A DNA stretch of 64,000 nt. Source: Xanthomonas sp. DAR 80977 (lineage in GTDB: Bacteria; Pseudomonadota; Gammaproteobacteria; Xanthomonadales; Xanthomonadaceae). Positions 27,328-36,521 of this stretch are shown piece by piece. The notes under the pieces are model-generated. The model saw nothing but the letters and a program-made list of their open reading frames with translations, was not told the DNA's origin and ran no database searches. The position numbers and the translations under genes are program-made. Within the stretch, counting starts at the first letter, position 1. The number at the start of each line of letters is the position of its first letter. The stretch covers positions 3,045,001 through 3,109,000 of the forward strand of contig NZ_CP162487.1 of assembly GCF_041240605.1 (NCBI RefSeq), written 5' to 3'.

Positions 27328-28014
27328 TCATGAGGTCGGCATAGCAACGGAAGCACCGGACTTCTTTCGATAGTGGTCTTCCGCCACCTGGGGCCACTCA
27401 ATGAAGTCGTGACCGGGAACCCCAACCCACGCATGGTAGACGCACGGCAGTGCGGGGATAGCTAAAACCAGCCAAGGCGTCCATGCATGCCATTGTGCAA
27501 GGGCTGCGATGCCGGAGCCGGCCATGCTCCAGTCCAACGCAACCAACGCCACACCGACCCAGCCCGCTCCCACCAGGGCGTGCCACCTCCCCTCGTCAAT
27601 CGCGCGCTCCGCGAGTTGTTTCTCCACCGCCTTCGGGCGGGCCGACTCGTTCATTTGAGCCAACGCCTTCTCGGCTTCCCACCGGTGGACGTAACGCAGC
27701 GGGTCTGGGTTTTGCGGTGTGTCGGGGGTCCCCATCCAGTGCTGAATCTTGGGCACAAACAGTTCCAGCACGGCCATTGCGAAGGAAGAAATCAACGCAG
27801 CGCCCAGGGTCATCATCACGCTGTAAGCAAGGACCAACAACAACCAGGGACCTGAGCGCGAGGCGATGTCGTTCCACTCAAAGGCCCACAGGTTGGATCC
27901 CGTCATCAACACCAGGAACACATCCGCAAGCGCAGCAAATGCCAACAATGCCAGAGCAAAGCGAAAATCGCGGACCTTCTCTAACAGGTTCAACTTTTCA
28001 ACATCGAAGGCCAT
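27328..28014 (-). CDS. Unknown inner-membrane protein
   Basis: A 228-residue product with four predicted membrane helices in two pairs: about residues 18-38 and 55-85 before a soluble loop of about 65 residues (RWEAEKALAQMNESARPK), then two more around GAGWVGVALVALDW and TPWLVLAIPALPC. No family is recognised. It is 131 bp downstream of the gene ending at 28146, so it may be a separate unit. Confidence 0.7.
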   Translation of the reverse strand: MAFDVEKLNLLEKVRDFRFALALLAFAALADVFLVLMTGSNLWAFEWNDIASRSGPWLLLVLAYSVMMTLGAALISSFAMAVLELFVPKIQHWMGTPDTPQNPDPLRYVHRWEAEKALAQMNESARPKAVEKQLAERAIDEGRWHALVGAGWVGVALVALDWSMAGSGIAALAQWHAWTPWLVLAIPALPCVYHAWVGVPGHDFIEWPQVAEDHYRKKSGASVAMPTS

Positions 28015-28145
28015 GACAACAGCTCTAAGGGTAGGCCGCCTACCATGCCCCAGCGATGTCTCAATAGCTGCGACGCGTTGCGCTTACCGCAGCGTCCACA
28101 CCCACTCTGGGATGCTGTCGACAATGCGTCCTGTCGGGGCTGCTC

Positions 28146-28523
28146 CTAGTTGCAAAAACAGCTTTTCGTAGGCCAAGGAGTGTCTGCGGACTCGGAAGAC
28201 GATCGTCGCACCCCAAGTTCGCGTTGGGCTGCCTCAGCGAAGCCACGCAGAAGCGGCTCGCCGAACCCCTTCCACTCCAGCTCTTTCACCACTGCAAAGT
28301 GCCCGACAACCGCGGTTGTGCCTTCAACCACCCACTCGTGGATGTAGCCGGCGTGCCGCCTAGCGAAATAAACGTAGAGGTTGGGCGATTGTTCGGTGGC
28401 ATTTCGGAAGTGCTTCAGCCCACGCCTCCCCCGAAAGACACGAGCGTAGTTCAAGAACCGCTCCTCTAGCTCTTGCCGCATCTTCTTGGTTCCCCATGCA
28501 CGCCGCTGGCGCCACTCCCACAT
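28146..28523 (-). CDS. Unknown 125-aa protein
   Basis: A basic product beginning MWEWRQRRAWGTKKMRQELEER, with a strand-rich centre (AGYIHEWVVEGTTAVVGHFAVV). It begins 2 bp past the stop of the upstream gene, so it is the third gene of a compact operon (29403 to 28146). Not recognised. Confidence 0.6.
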   Translation of the reverse strand: MWEWRQRRAWGTKKMRQELEERFLNYARVFRGRRGLKHFRNATEQSPNLYVYFARRHAGYIHEWVVEGTTAVVGHFAVVKELEWKGFGEPLLRGFAEAAQRELGVRRSSSESADTPWPTKSCFCN

Positions 28524-28525
28524 TC

Positions 28526-29002
28526 TTAGATCCCTCCCCGCATCCGCTCGGCGATCCAGTTCATCCAGCCGGACTGCGCGGCCGAGGAGTTGGCCGCCAG
28601 CGACCCACGGCCAGGGATGACATGAAGTGCGTCAGCTTGGGCACGGGTCTGCGGAAAGAACGGGCCGTTGACGCCGAGCACAAAGTGATCGCCTTGGATG
28701 GCAGCACACATTCCGCAGTGGTTAGCCCAGTAGATAGCGTTAGCGCTCTCCGAGCGCCCGAGCTTGAGCCACGGGGCCACATCTCGCACGTGTGCCGCCA
28801 CCTGATCGTCCAGGGCATGGATGTAGCGCAACGTCGACGTCCCGCCTACCTCAGGCTCGTCGTCGGGCTTCTGTATGTCCCCGATATCAATGAAGGACGG
28901 CACCCACACGGTGATGACGGACGTGGCTTGACTGCACTTCCAGCACGGCATGGTGGACTGCAGGAAGGCATAGCTGGGTGCGGTGAGCGTGAGCTCGGTC
29001 AT
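28526..29002 (-). CDS. Unknown protein with two CxxC motifs
   Basis: A 158-residue product. CWKC near residue 20 and CGMC near residue 95 form a likely four-cysteine zinc site. Between them is IDIGDIQKPDDEPEVGG. Zinc-ribbon-like proteins with this spacing are often small adaptor proteins, but I do not recognise the family. Its ATG overlaps the stop of the upstream gene by 4 bp. Confidence 0.65.
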   Translation of the reverse strand: MTELTLTAPSYAFLQSTMPCWKCSQATSVITVWVPSFIDIGDIQKPDDEPEVGGTSTLRYIHALDDQVAAHVRDVAPWLKLGRSESANAIYWANHCGMCAAIQGDHFVLGVNGPFFPQTRAQADALHVIPGRGSLAANSSAAQSGWMNWIAERMRGGI

Positions 29003-29403
29003 ACCTGGCCTGCGGCCACGTGACGTTCCAGCTCAGCTGCGAAGTCCACACCCTTCAGGCGTGCAGCTAGGTCACTTGCACACAGCGCTCGCCCGTCGCT
29101 ACGAAGGTTTGCCACGGTGTGTGCCGCCAACAAAGAGGCAGACAGCATCTGCAGGCGATTACGCCCTCCTTGCTCCCACCCAGGCGGCAGGGCCTGAAAG
29201 ACCGCCAGCGCTTCCTTGCCCGATAGGTATTGCATGCAAGACAGCCAAGTCCATTGAAGGCCTATTTCCTCGCGCAAGCGGCGCGCCATAGCTTGTGGGT
29301 CGATCTTCTCCTCCACCAAGTCGAGGAAGAGTTGTCCGGCCACGATGGCTTTCTTCTGCGGTGGGATCTTGGCTTTCCGCTTTGCGGGCCACGGGCTTCT
29401 CAT
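28999..29403 (-). CDS. Unknown 134-aa protein
   Basis: A basic N-terminus (SPWPAKRKAKIPPQKK) is followed by helical sequence. AGGAAA lies before the ATG. It is the first gene of the three-gene operon reading leftward. No family is recognised; the coupling (ATGA) to the CxxC protein suggests joint function. Confidence 0.62.
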   Translation of the reverse strand: MRSPWPAKRKAKIPPQKKAIVAGQLFLDLVEEKIDPQAMARRLREEIGLQWTWLSCMQYLSGKEALAVFQALPPGWEQGGRNRLQMLSASLLAAHTVANLRSDGRALCASDLAARLKGVDFAAELERHVAAGQV

Positions 29404-29563
29404 GCGGCTTTCCTATGCTCGTAAAAGGGGTGCTGCTTGTCATCCAGCAATTCGAACAGTCTTCCTTGCAGCGCCATTTTTGGTTTGGCGACGGTTTGTT
29501 CGTCTCCAGCAGAGGCTACTTCGGGCCAATCTCGTCCTAAAGAGTAACCCACGGTTAACTCTA

Positions 29564-30886
29564 CTAAACGTCCTGATCGCTCTCAGGTATCGCAATCACA
29601 AAGGTGAGATCAAAGCCTCCTTTGATCCCGCCTGACCATTCAGAGTATTTCAAGCTCACTAGGTGGCCGCCGTAGGTTATGGTCCGTCCAACTTCAATCT
29701 CAAAGGGATGGTCATGGGCGCAGGCAAAAGGGAGAGCTTTGCTTAGAAGATGATTGCGTAGCGCAGCAAAAACCTCGGTCGCGCTCTCCCGGTCCTCAGG
29801 CTGATTGACATTGAGTTTCAACCTCAACTCTTTGACCGTGAACTCATCACCCGCCAAGTAGTAAGCCACATTGTTAGGCATGATGCCCGAGCCTAGCTCG
29901 ACCATCGCTGATGCAGCGCGCCATTGATCCTCGTAGTCCCGATAGTAGGGCCGAGTTGGCAAGCCCTGTTGGGCAAGGAAACCTATAGCAGCGTCTGGCA
30001 GCCAGCCAATCACGGGTTGGACGCGATGAGGATTGCGCTGGCGTCGTCGAGTCTTCTTGATTTCCAAAACCGATTCATCCACTTCGGCAAGGCTCACCGG
30101 CGGAAACCTACCCACATGACGCTGCCACTGCTTCCATCCAGGCATATCAAGCCCCATATGCCTAAGAAGCTTCACGCCAGCATGGAGGGCAAGCTTGGAA
30201 TCTTTACTTTGACGCTTGAACACGCCCAATGCACTTTCAGCCACCATGTAAGCATTGAGCATAAACAAGAAGGGCAACAGCAATAAGCCCAGAATTATTG
30301 GCAAGAAGAACTCGCGAACCGTCTTCACACTTGCGAAGTCGTTGAAATCAGTTGTGATATGAAAAATCGACTTCCCAAGCATGAGGAGGCCAAGCGCAGT
30401 CAGAAGGACTACTGTCCCGCGATGCACGACCCTTAGAGAAGGATCTTTGGCACTCACCACATTCATCGAAGCCAGAAAAAACATGCTACCAAAGATCAGC
30501 ATTTCCACCCAAAGAGCGAAAGTATCGACGGCGGTCAGGAAGTCCACCACCACCGCAACACCCATTACCTCCCCAAACGCGCGACGAAAGAAATTCGCTT
30601 CGCCCTCAACTTTATTGACGTTGAACACTGCCACACACGCCGAACCGAAAGTCCAAATAAGCGTGGTTTTGAGGTTACCAATCTCCCACCACCCTAAATG
30701 CCAAAGCGTTACAACGAGAAAAGCGACATAAGCGAACAGGAGCGCCAAAACAAAAACAATGCTCCGCCTGAATAAAATGCCAAGCAACGCCTTTAATGCA
30801 CGCCTGCTATTGGCATATCTAAGCACCCAAACCAGCGCAATGGCAAGCCAGATCACCAATGCCCATTCACGGTTGTCCAATACCAT
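29564..30886 (-). CDS. Multi-pass membrane protein, last gene of the vWA-PP2C-kinase operon
   Basis: A 440-residue product. Residues 1 to about 225 hold six or so hydrophobic helices (such as SIVFVLALLFAYVAFLVV and FFLPIILGLLLLPFLFML). The C-terminal 215 residues are soluble with a basic linker (IKKTRRRQRNPHR). No family is recognised. It begins 92 bp after the 452-aa gene on the same strand. A membrane protein as terminal partner of a signalling/nuclease operon could be a pore-type effector or a sensor; this is inference. GC is clearly lower than in the core genes. Confidence 0.72.
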   Translation of the reverse strand: MVLDNREWALVIWLAIALVWVLRYANSRRALKALLGILFRRSIVFVLALLFAYVAFLVVTLWHLGWWEIGNLKTTLIWTFGSACVAVFNVNKVEGEANFFRRAFGEVMGVAVVVDFLTAVDTFALWVEMLIFGSMFFLASMNVVSAKDPSLRVVHRGTVVLLTALGLLMLGKSIFHITTDFNDFASVKTVREFFLPIILGLLLLPFLFMLNAYMVAESALGVFKRQSKDSKLALHAGVKLLRHMGLDMPGWKQWQRHVGRFPPVSLAEVDESVLEIKKTRRRQRNPHRVQPVIGWLPDAAIGFLAQQGLPTRPYYRDYEDQWRAASAMVELGSGIMPNNVAYYLAGDEFTVKELRLKLNVNQPEDRESATEVFAALRNHLLSKALPFACAHDHPFEIEVGRTITYGGHLVSLKYSEWSGGIKGGFDLTFVIAIPESDQDV

Positions 30887-30978
30887 CGATCGAGCACCCC
30901 AAAATTCAGTTCGTGCCTGCCCTCAACTAACAGCTTAACCAATATCCGTAGCAGACTTCGCTAGAATTTATTTCGATA

Positions 30979-32337
30979 TCAAACACGGAATGGTGAGATA
31001 GCCGCATCAGCATCGCCAAAATGAATCGTGAAGTAGTCGTCGTCCAAGCCATCCATCTCTTCTATCTCTATCCCGACAATCATCCTCCCTTGAGCCAAAG
31101 CATCGGAGAAATAGCTTGCTATGCTTGGTGATCCTGGACGTTCATGCGCGATGATGAATTCATTTTGCGTCACGGCACCAGAAATAAGACCCATTAAACC
31201 ACGCGAAGAAATACTGACTTTACTCACATTACCACCCTCTACTGTCAATTGATACGCCCCCATTTGACTGTGACCAACGCCAGGCTCTAGGCATCTCCGA
31301 ATTGCGTTATAAGGCGCCTTCTGCGGCGCAGGAAAGTGCTTCATAGCCCCGCGCATCAACTCATCCAAAAGAGCATAGTTCTTTGAAAATTTATCGTCGG
31401 GCAGCTCCCTACCCTTCACACTGACGTTGAACCTTAGCTTCCGATACGTCTTTGGATCCAGGGCCGTTCTACGCTCCTCTACGCTTATCAAGGCGACAGC
31501 GTCTATGCCAGAGTGCTTCGAAAGGAAGTGATCGACGATTTGAAGTGCACTATAGGTTCCGGGTGTCCGTGACGAGGAAGAAATATTGTGCAAAAGGGCC
31601 GAGTCACCATCGCAAGCGACCAAAAGTTTAAGCGCCTGCTCTGGCGCGCCAATGAGCTGATCCTTTTTAGCCTTCAGCGCCTTATAAAGCGGATTCTTCT
31701 CCCGAGAAGCCGCAACGTCGTAGCTTAGATAGCTGCCTGTTACGGAAGATGCACTCGGATCATATGCAATCGAAAACCTCAAGCTCTCGTCTACTGGCTT
31801 GTAAACGTGCTGCTCTTCTGGCGCTTGGCGCACGCCGTGAAGCCAGGCGGCAACTTCAGCGCGGAGAAGTTCGATCAACTCACCGCGTTTTGGAAGAGCC
31901 AGTTGCATCCTGCCATCCCCATAGCGGCCAATACGTTCTCCTTCGACCTTATAGCTTAGCTTTACCGGGTCGACGCCATGCTTTCGCGCGATTTCGGGGA
32001 CCTTCTCAAATAGAACATCCACCGGATTTTGCTCATCCAGCCCCTTGTCAGAGACAGCTAAGACATCTCCAACAACAAGCAACACCTCTCCGTTCGGAGA
32101 AAAGTATGTCAACTCAAGATCAGGCCTCCTGCCACTTGGAAGCGGGACCTCGTGCCTAAGCTTAGCCTCTTGGGAGAAAGCATCCAAAACGACGATTTCC
32201 CACATCGCAGGCAACCGGTTCCAACCGGGCGTGTTCAGCCGGTTTACAATCTCCACAATCTGGCCTTCGGACAAGACCCGCTTAAGACGATCGATCCGCT
32301 TTTGCAAATCGCGTCGGGCAAAGATGAAGTTCGTCAT
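30979..32337 (-). CDS. Unknown 452-aa protein with possible restriction-like N-terminus
   Basis: Residues about 20-125 contain MWEIVVLDAFSQEAKLRHE, GRRPDLELTYF and VLLVVGDVLAVS, which recall an E...PD...(D/E)xK-type fold, but the last motif lacks a clear Lys (VGDV), so activity is doubtful. The rest shows alternating strands and helices, ending in FTIHFGDADAA. I do not recognise the family. It follows the HEPN gene by 54 bp within the operon. Confidence 0.7.
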   Translation of the reverse strand: MTNFIFARRDLQKRIDRLKRVLSEGQIVEIVNRLNTPGWNRLPAMWEIVVLDAFSQEAKLRHEVPLPSGRRPDLELTYFSPNGEVLLVVGDVLAVSDKGLDEQNPVDVLFEKVPEIARKHGVDPVKLSYKVEGERIGRYGDGRMQLALPKRGELIELLRAEVAAWLHGVRQAPEEQHVYKPVDESLRFSIAYDPSASSVTGSYLSYDVAASREKNPLYKALKAKKDQLIGAPEQALKLLVACDGDSALLHNISSSSRTPGTYSALQIVDHFLSKHSGIDAVALISVEERRTALDPKTYRKLRFNVSVKGRELPDDKFSKNYALLDELMRGAMKHFPAPQKAPYNAIRRCLEPGVGHSQMGAYQLTVEGGNVSKVSISSRGLMGLISGAVTQNEFIIAHERPGSPSIASYFSDALAQGRMIVGIEIEEMDGLDDDYFTIHFGDADAAISPFRV

Positions 32338-32391
32338 TGCGTGATCTTCCCCTTGAAAGCCAGAAATTTCGATTGATAGGTCCTGCAGGCA

Positions 32392-33138
32392 TCATTTTGC
32401 CAGTGTCATCCAAAGGGCCCTCCCCTGTTCTGAGCTGATATCAGAGAACTGATTGGGATCCCAAGAGTGATGGGTCAGCAGGAGGCCGAGCTCCGCCAGG
32501 AGCTTCAGGCATCGGTCGCCAAAATCAAAGATTCCTTGGTATGTCAGGTGCAGAGTGCTGATGTCGAATGGCTTGGGTTCTTCACCCAGCTTCTGCATTT
32601 CCCAGTGCGCATGGTGTTTGTCTCGAAAAGTCCTGACGCTGATAGTCACCGGATCGCTCTCCAGTTCCTTCATGGCTTGGTTGACCGCGCTCCATCTCTC
32701 ATCGAACTGGGCCATGTTTTCGTCACGATCTCGCTGGCGCCACTTCTCCCTGGTCTCCTCGCCGATGTATTCCGCGGGGCTATCCTGAAGGGAGTCAAAC
32801 ATGCCGCTATAGCTCGTGCGGTAGTGCTCCCGCATACCGGGCACCTGCAGCTTGCGCCAAATGTTGGTGAGGCTGCCGGTCTTGTCCCCCTTATCAAGGA
32901 ACAATCGAGCCAACTCGCGGATGAGATCTTGGCCAAGCAAAGGCGTCAAGTGGTTCCAGAGACCTGCACCTGAGGTCTTATCAAGCTTGGTCTTCATCGC
33001 CGCCTTCACCTCTTCATCGAGAACCAAAGGCTTGAGCAAGTATGCTCTCTCGTCTAGGAAATGCGCCTCACTAGTCAGAGCCCGAATGAACCCATCGATC
33101 TGTCGGATGCGGTTCTCCAGCGTGTCTACGTTCGTCAT
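32392..33138 (-). CDS. AbiU2-like HEPN-domain protein
   Basis: A 248-residue all-helical protein. The segment TFRDKHHAHWE (Arg172, His175, His178) is the R-x-n-H active-site motif of HEPN ribonucleases in the AbiU2 style. AbiU2 is an abortive-infection protein in Lactococcus. Its ATG overlaps the stop codon of the upstream restriction-fold gene by 4 bp, so the two are translationally coupled. RNA cleavage is the likely activity if the HEPN site is functional. Confidence 0.72.
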   Translation of the reverse strand: MTNVDTLENRIRQIDGFIRALTSEAHFLDERAYLLKPLVLDEEVKAAMKTKLDKTSGAGLWNHLTPLLGQDLIRELARLFLDKGDKTGSLTNIWRKLQVPGMREHYRTSYSGMFDSLQDSPAEYIGEETREKWRQRDRDENMAQFDERWSAVNQAMKELESDPVTISVRTFRDKHHAHWEMQKLGEEPKPFDISTLHLTYQGIFDFGDRCLKLLAELGLLLTHHSWDPNQFSDISSEQGRALWMTLAK

Positions 33139-34070
33139 CGTTGCCTCAAAATTTGCTTTTCAGCATCCACAGGCACCCCGTGAAAGTTCACGTTTAATCG
33201 TTTGATGAGTGCCTTAGTCTTCTTACTGGGTGCCCTTGGGCACACAAGCACGGCCTCACCGTTGGGGATCTGGCGTTTCGCCAACTGCTCGGCGCGCAGG
33301 ATGGCCCGGTATTTCACACACTGGTAAACGCCACGCATCAGCTCATCCTCCGAGCACTTACTGGTCTTCACTTCCACGGCCAAGCGCTGGCGAGTATTGT
33401 CGAACAACACGTCTAGCTGGTCGCCACTGCTCAACACCGCCTCGTTTTTTCCAGGCTCGAAGGTGCCAAAGTCAAGCAATTCCTCGGGATGCTCCCGCAC
33501 CCAGTGCTTCAGCGCCTGGTGCTCGGCACTCTCTGGGCCGCCGCCGGCCTGGACTCGTGGTAGCGGCAGCACCTCGCCCTGGTCCGCCTGGACTTCGCCG
33601 GCCGCGGGTTCCAACCGGGCCACACCCAGGGCCGCAGCGATCTGATCCCATTTGCCGTAGTGGTAGACCGCATTCATGGCGGCATCGAGGTAAGAGAGCC
33701 GGTCCGCGGCCATGCCGGCGCCGTTGTCCCCGAAGAAATAATAGGCAATTTCATCGGCCCCTGTGCTGGGGTAGCCGGTGTCCTTGCTCACCACGATGGT
33801 GTTGATCGGAGGAATACGCTCCCCGCGCCACTCGGGCTGCTGACCGAGTAGTTCGATGGCCTGGCCAACGGCGCCAATGGCTGGGCCGTATACCGTCTTG
33901 CGAGCCTTTGGCTCGTGCCCGAACTCCGACTCTAGTTGCTCGGCCAACTCGCCGTAGAAGATAGGCCGGCCTTCCTTCGCTCGGCGAATCAGGATCGGGA
34001 GGATGTCGGCCACGACCTGGATGCGCCAAGGGGTATTGGCGAGGGGAAGCTGGGACCAATCGAATGCCAT
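33135..34070 (-). CDS. PD-(D/E)xK nuclease-fold protein of the kinase operon
   Basis: A 311-residue protein with two parts. The N-terminal 110 residues (PILIRRAKEGRPIFYGELAE onward) look like a winged-helix or small accessory domain. The C-terminal half carries EHQALKHWVREHPE, DQLDVLF (Asp220) and AVEVKTSK (Glu233, Lys235), a complete D...ExK site. I chose the ATG at 34070 because the longer frame adds unrelated sequence. It lies 64 bp after the kinase gene and overlaps the HEPN gene. It is a likely DNA-cleaving effector. Confidence 0.75.
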   Translation of the reverse strand: MAFDWSQLPLANTPWRIQVVADILPILIRRAKEGRPIFYGELAEQLESEFGHEPKARKTVYGPAIGAVGQAIELLGQQPEWRGERIPPINTIVVSKDTGYPSTGADEIAYYFFGDNGAGMAADRLSYLDAAMNAVYHYGKWDQIAAALGVARLEPAAGEVQADQGEVLPLPRVQAGGGPESAEHQALKHWVREHPEELLDFGTFEPGKNEAVLSSGDQLDVLFDNTRQRLAVEVKTSKCSEDELMRGVYQCVKYRAILRAEQLAKRQIPNGEAVLVCPRAPSKKTKALIKRLNVNFHGVPVDAEKQILRQR

Positions 34071-34134
34071 GAGTGTCCATCCTCCAGGATCTGAAGCACG
34101 CTCTACCACCGCACAAGGTTCTCTGTAAAGCGAC

Positions 34135-35787
34135 CTACCCCGCAACAAGTCGCCACAGGAGCAACAGGCCTCCCAGGATCAACAGGGAGAGGCATCCACT
34201 TTTGGAAGAAGATGCCGGGCGTGCTGGCGGCGGCGAGGGACGTGGAGGCAAGGAACGTGTAGGCGTGTGTCGCGGAGGCGCAGAGACCTGCGGTGTTTGA
34301 CGCTGCATCCCCGTAAGAAGTTGCTGGTTGCGTGTTTGAACAGGGGGTGGCGCGCGTGGTTGAGGCGGCGGTAACTTTGTTCCGGAAGATCCCTTAACCC
34401 CCATATCGACGAGGATGTCGCTATTGCGGGTGTTGCTGGCCGGCACACCACCAGCAACTGGTCTTCCAGCCACTGCAAGCCGGAACCTGGCGTCCTTCTC
34501 GGGTAACTGCTGAAGCTGACCCGGCGCGGTGATAGTGATGGATAGGTGGGTGTAGCCAGTATTGCTGTAGGGAGGATCAACCAAGCCCGCTACGGACACC
34601 CAGCGCCCTACCCACGATGTGTCAGGGACATGGGGCTTGATGGCATCCATGCCGTCTACCCAAATTGCCAACTTGACTGCTTGGCCTCTCCAATCGGAGA
34701 AATTGACGAAGACGTAGGGCTTCTTGTTCTTTGCCCACCCCTTCTTCACCGAATGGATCTTGCCAACCAGCTCGACGCGATTGCCCACCATACCCAGCAC
34801 CTGAGCATAGTTGGTGGCATCGCATACCACGTAGGGCCCCTGATAAACCACCACCGTATTGTTGGGACGGATGGTGATTGGTCCAATCGGAATTCCCTTG
34901 CCTTGCAGGAAATCCGCCAGTGACGGAATGCCTGCAAAACTGCCCGCTGCGACCTTTCCCAGGTTCTCAACGTGTGACTTGAGTCCAGCAATGGCCACCG
35001 CTTCTTGGAACACAGCGGATGCACCGGGGTTGATAAAATCGTTGCGGCGAAACACTACGGCGCTGGGCTCGGATCGGGACGTAGCCCAGATCTTCGGCGA
35101 AGCCATCAGCGCTTGAAGTGCGACGTCCAGCGTGAGGAACGAAAATCGATCCAGCGTGGGACTGAATTTATCTGCTGAACGCTGAGGATGCTGGAAATTT
35201 AGCTGTCCCAGCTCTGTTGCTTTAGCCCCGTTGAGGGACTCAACGAACATACCATCGTAGTCAATCAGCTGGACGGTGGCACCATCCGCACTGACCATGA
35301 CGTTCTCCGGCTGAATGTCGCCGTGAGCAAGGTTGTTGTGCTCAAGAAATGCGGCCAAAGCCGCTAAGGCGCTACGCAACTTCCGGAGCGCTGCGATGTT
35401 GCGATGCTCGGCTTCGAGGAACTCGGCCAGCGTGCGCCCGCTAGCCCAAGCCATCTTGACGATGGGATACGCATTGCCCTGGATGCGAATACCGTTAGGG
35501 CTGAACTCAAACGGCAGGAAGTAAGGGCTATTAAGCTGCTTCAGGCGAGCCGAGATCGCCTGATAACGACGTTCTAGCTCGCGAGATTCTTTGTGAAAGC
35601 AGCGCAGCGCGAACTTTTTGGCGCCAACTGTCACTGTGTAAGTCAGCGCAAACCCACCACAAAGTGCCAACGGCAGTCCCAGGCCTGTGGTCTTCAGCTT
35701 TCCGTGCTTCAACTCTGGGTCTTGCAGGACAAACTGCGGTGACTGAAGGGCCTCGTTGTATTGCTCCAAGGATGGGTAAGCCATCAT
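34135..35787 (-). CDS. Serine/threonine protein kinase with OB-like domain and C-terminal membrane anchor
   Basis: A 550-residue protein. Residues about 20-270 form a kinase domain of the TerY-P type: catalytic loop HGDIQPEN (His155, Asp157, Asn162) and metal motif DYDG (176-179). The beta-3 Lys appears as Arg (FALRCF), as I recall for this kinase group. A central OB-fold-like region (RVELVGKIHSVKKGW) is followed by a proline-rich linker of about 90 residues and a hydrophobic C-terminal helix (SLLILGGLLLLWRL). It is translated after the PP2C gene (9 bp apart). It should phosphorylate partners of the operon. Confidence 0.85.
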   Translation of the reverse strand: MMAYPSLEQYNEALQSPQFVLQDPELKHGKLKTTGLGLPLALCGGFALTYTVTVGAKKFALRCFHKESRELERRYQAISARLKQLNSPYFLPFEFSPNGIRIQGNAYPIVKMAWASGRTLAEFLEAEHRNIAALRKLRSALAALAAFLEHNNLAHGDIQPENVMVSADGATVQLIDYDGMFVESLNGAKATELGQLNFQHPQRSADKFSPTLDRFSFLTLDVALQALMASPKIWATSRSEPSAVVFRRNDFINPGASAVFQEAVAIAGLKSHVENLGKVAAGSFAGIPSLADFLQGKGIPIGPITIRPNNTVVVYQGPYVVCDATNYAQVLGMVGNRVELVGKIHSVKKGWAKNKKPYVFVNFSDWRGQAVKLAIWVDGMDAIKPHVPDTSWVGRWVSVAGLVDPPYSNTGYTHLSITITAPGQLQQLPEKDARFRLAVAGRPVAGGVPASNTRNSDILVDMGVKGSSGTKLPPPQPRAPPPVQTRNQQLLTGMQRQTPQVSAPPRHTPTRSLPPRPSPPPARPASSSKSGCLSLLILGGLLLLWRLVAG

Positions 35788-35796
35788 CAAATACCA

Positions 35797-36519
35797 CTAA
35801 GACCGGGTAACGGAAACGATGACCAAGGTAGAGTCATCGCGTCGGAGGCGTCCGGCACCGCGCTCCCGATCCACCAGTTCCACAAGCTCCTCAACCTCTC
35901 GGATGCCACAAAGCGCTTCCAGTGCAGATTGGTCGCCTTTTTCTTGATGGGCCAAGAGCCAAGCACCCAATGCGTCGGTCATGCACAGCAGCAACCGGTA
36001 ACCTTGCTCTTCGTAACCCCATTGCCAAGTGCTGGCTTGCTCGTCGCCCGCCGCGTTCAAGGAGAGGCGAGTCGCCAAAAGCAAGGGCTTCTCTTGGAAC
36101 TGCTCGGAATGGGTATACGGAGCAGAGGCCAGCAGTTGATCGCCGTCCACCCACACCGCCAAGCTGTCGCCCGCCGCAGTGATCTGAACCATGTTCCGTT
36201 CGGGATGGTCTTGGGCGATAAGGAGCGTCGCAAAGCTGCCGCGCTCGTAGGCAGCTGCTTTGGACCAAGAAAGGCAGCTAGCGTCATGCAAGGCTTCGTA
36301 GCCCTCCAAGCAACTGGCTACAGCCTCCGGTGACAGCTCTTCTTCCATCATCCGGTCTACGAGCAACCGAGCCCAGTTACGAGCGTCGAACGACTCGGAT
36401 GCTCCATCGGACACCACCACCCGGCCCCGCTCTGGGTCCGTGAGATAGGCATCCTCGTTGTCGTCAGGCGACTCAACGTGCTTGGGCACAGTCCCCTGAA
36501 AGAGGAAGGTCAGCGCCAT
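35797..36519 (-). CDS. PP2C-family protein phosphatase
   Basis: A 240-residue PPM phosphatase. The metal-binding motifs are in order: DDNEDAYL near residue 20, VVSDGASESFDA near 37, AGDSLAVWVDG near 115 and DDSTLVIVSV at the end. It stands between the vWA gene (2 bp apart) and the kinase gene, which is the defining order of TerY-P triads. It would reverse the action of the adjacent kinase. Confidence 0.88.
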   Translation of the reverse strand: MALTFLFQGTVPKHVESPDDNEDAYLTDPERGRVVVSDGASESFDARNWARLLVDRMMEEELSPEAVASCLEGYEALHDASCLSWSKAAAYERGSFATLLIAQDHPERNMVQITAAGDSLAVWVDGDQLLASAPYTHSEQFQEKPLLLATRLSLNAAGDEQASTWQWGYEEQGYRLLLCMTDALGAWLLAHQEKGDQSALEALCGIREVEELVELVDRERGAGRLRRDDSTLVIVSVTRS

Positions 36520-36521
36520 AG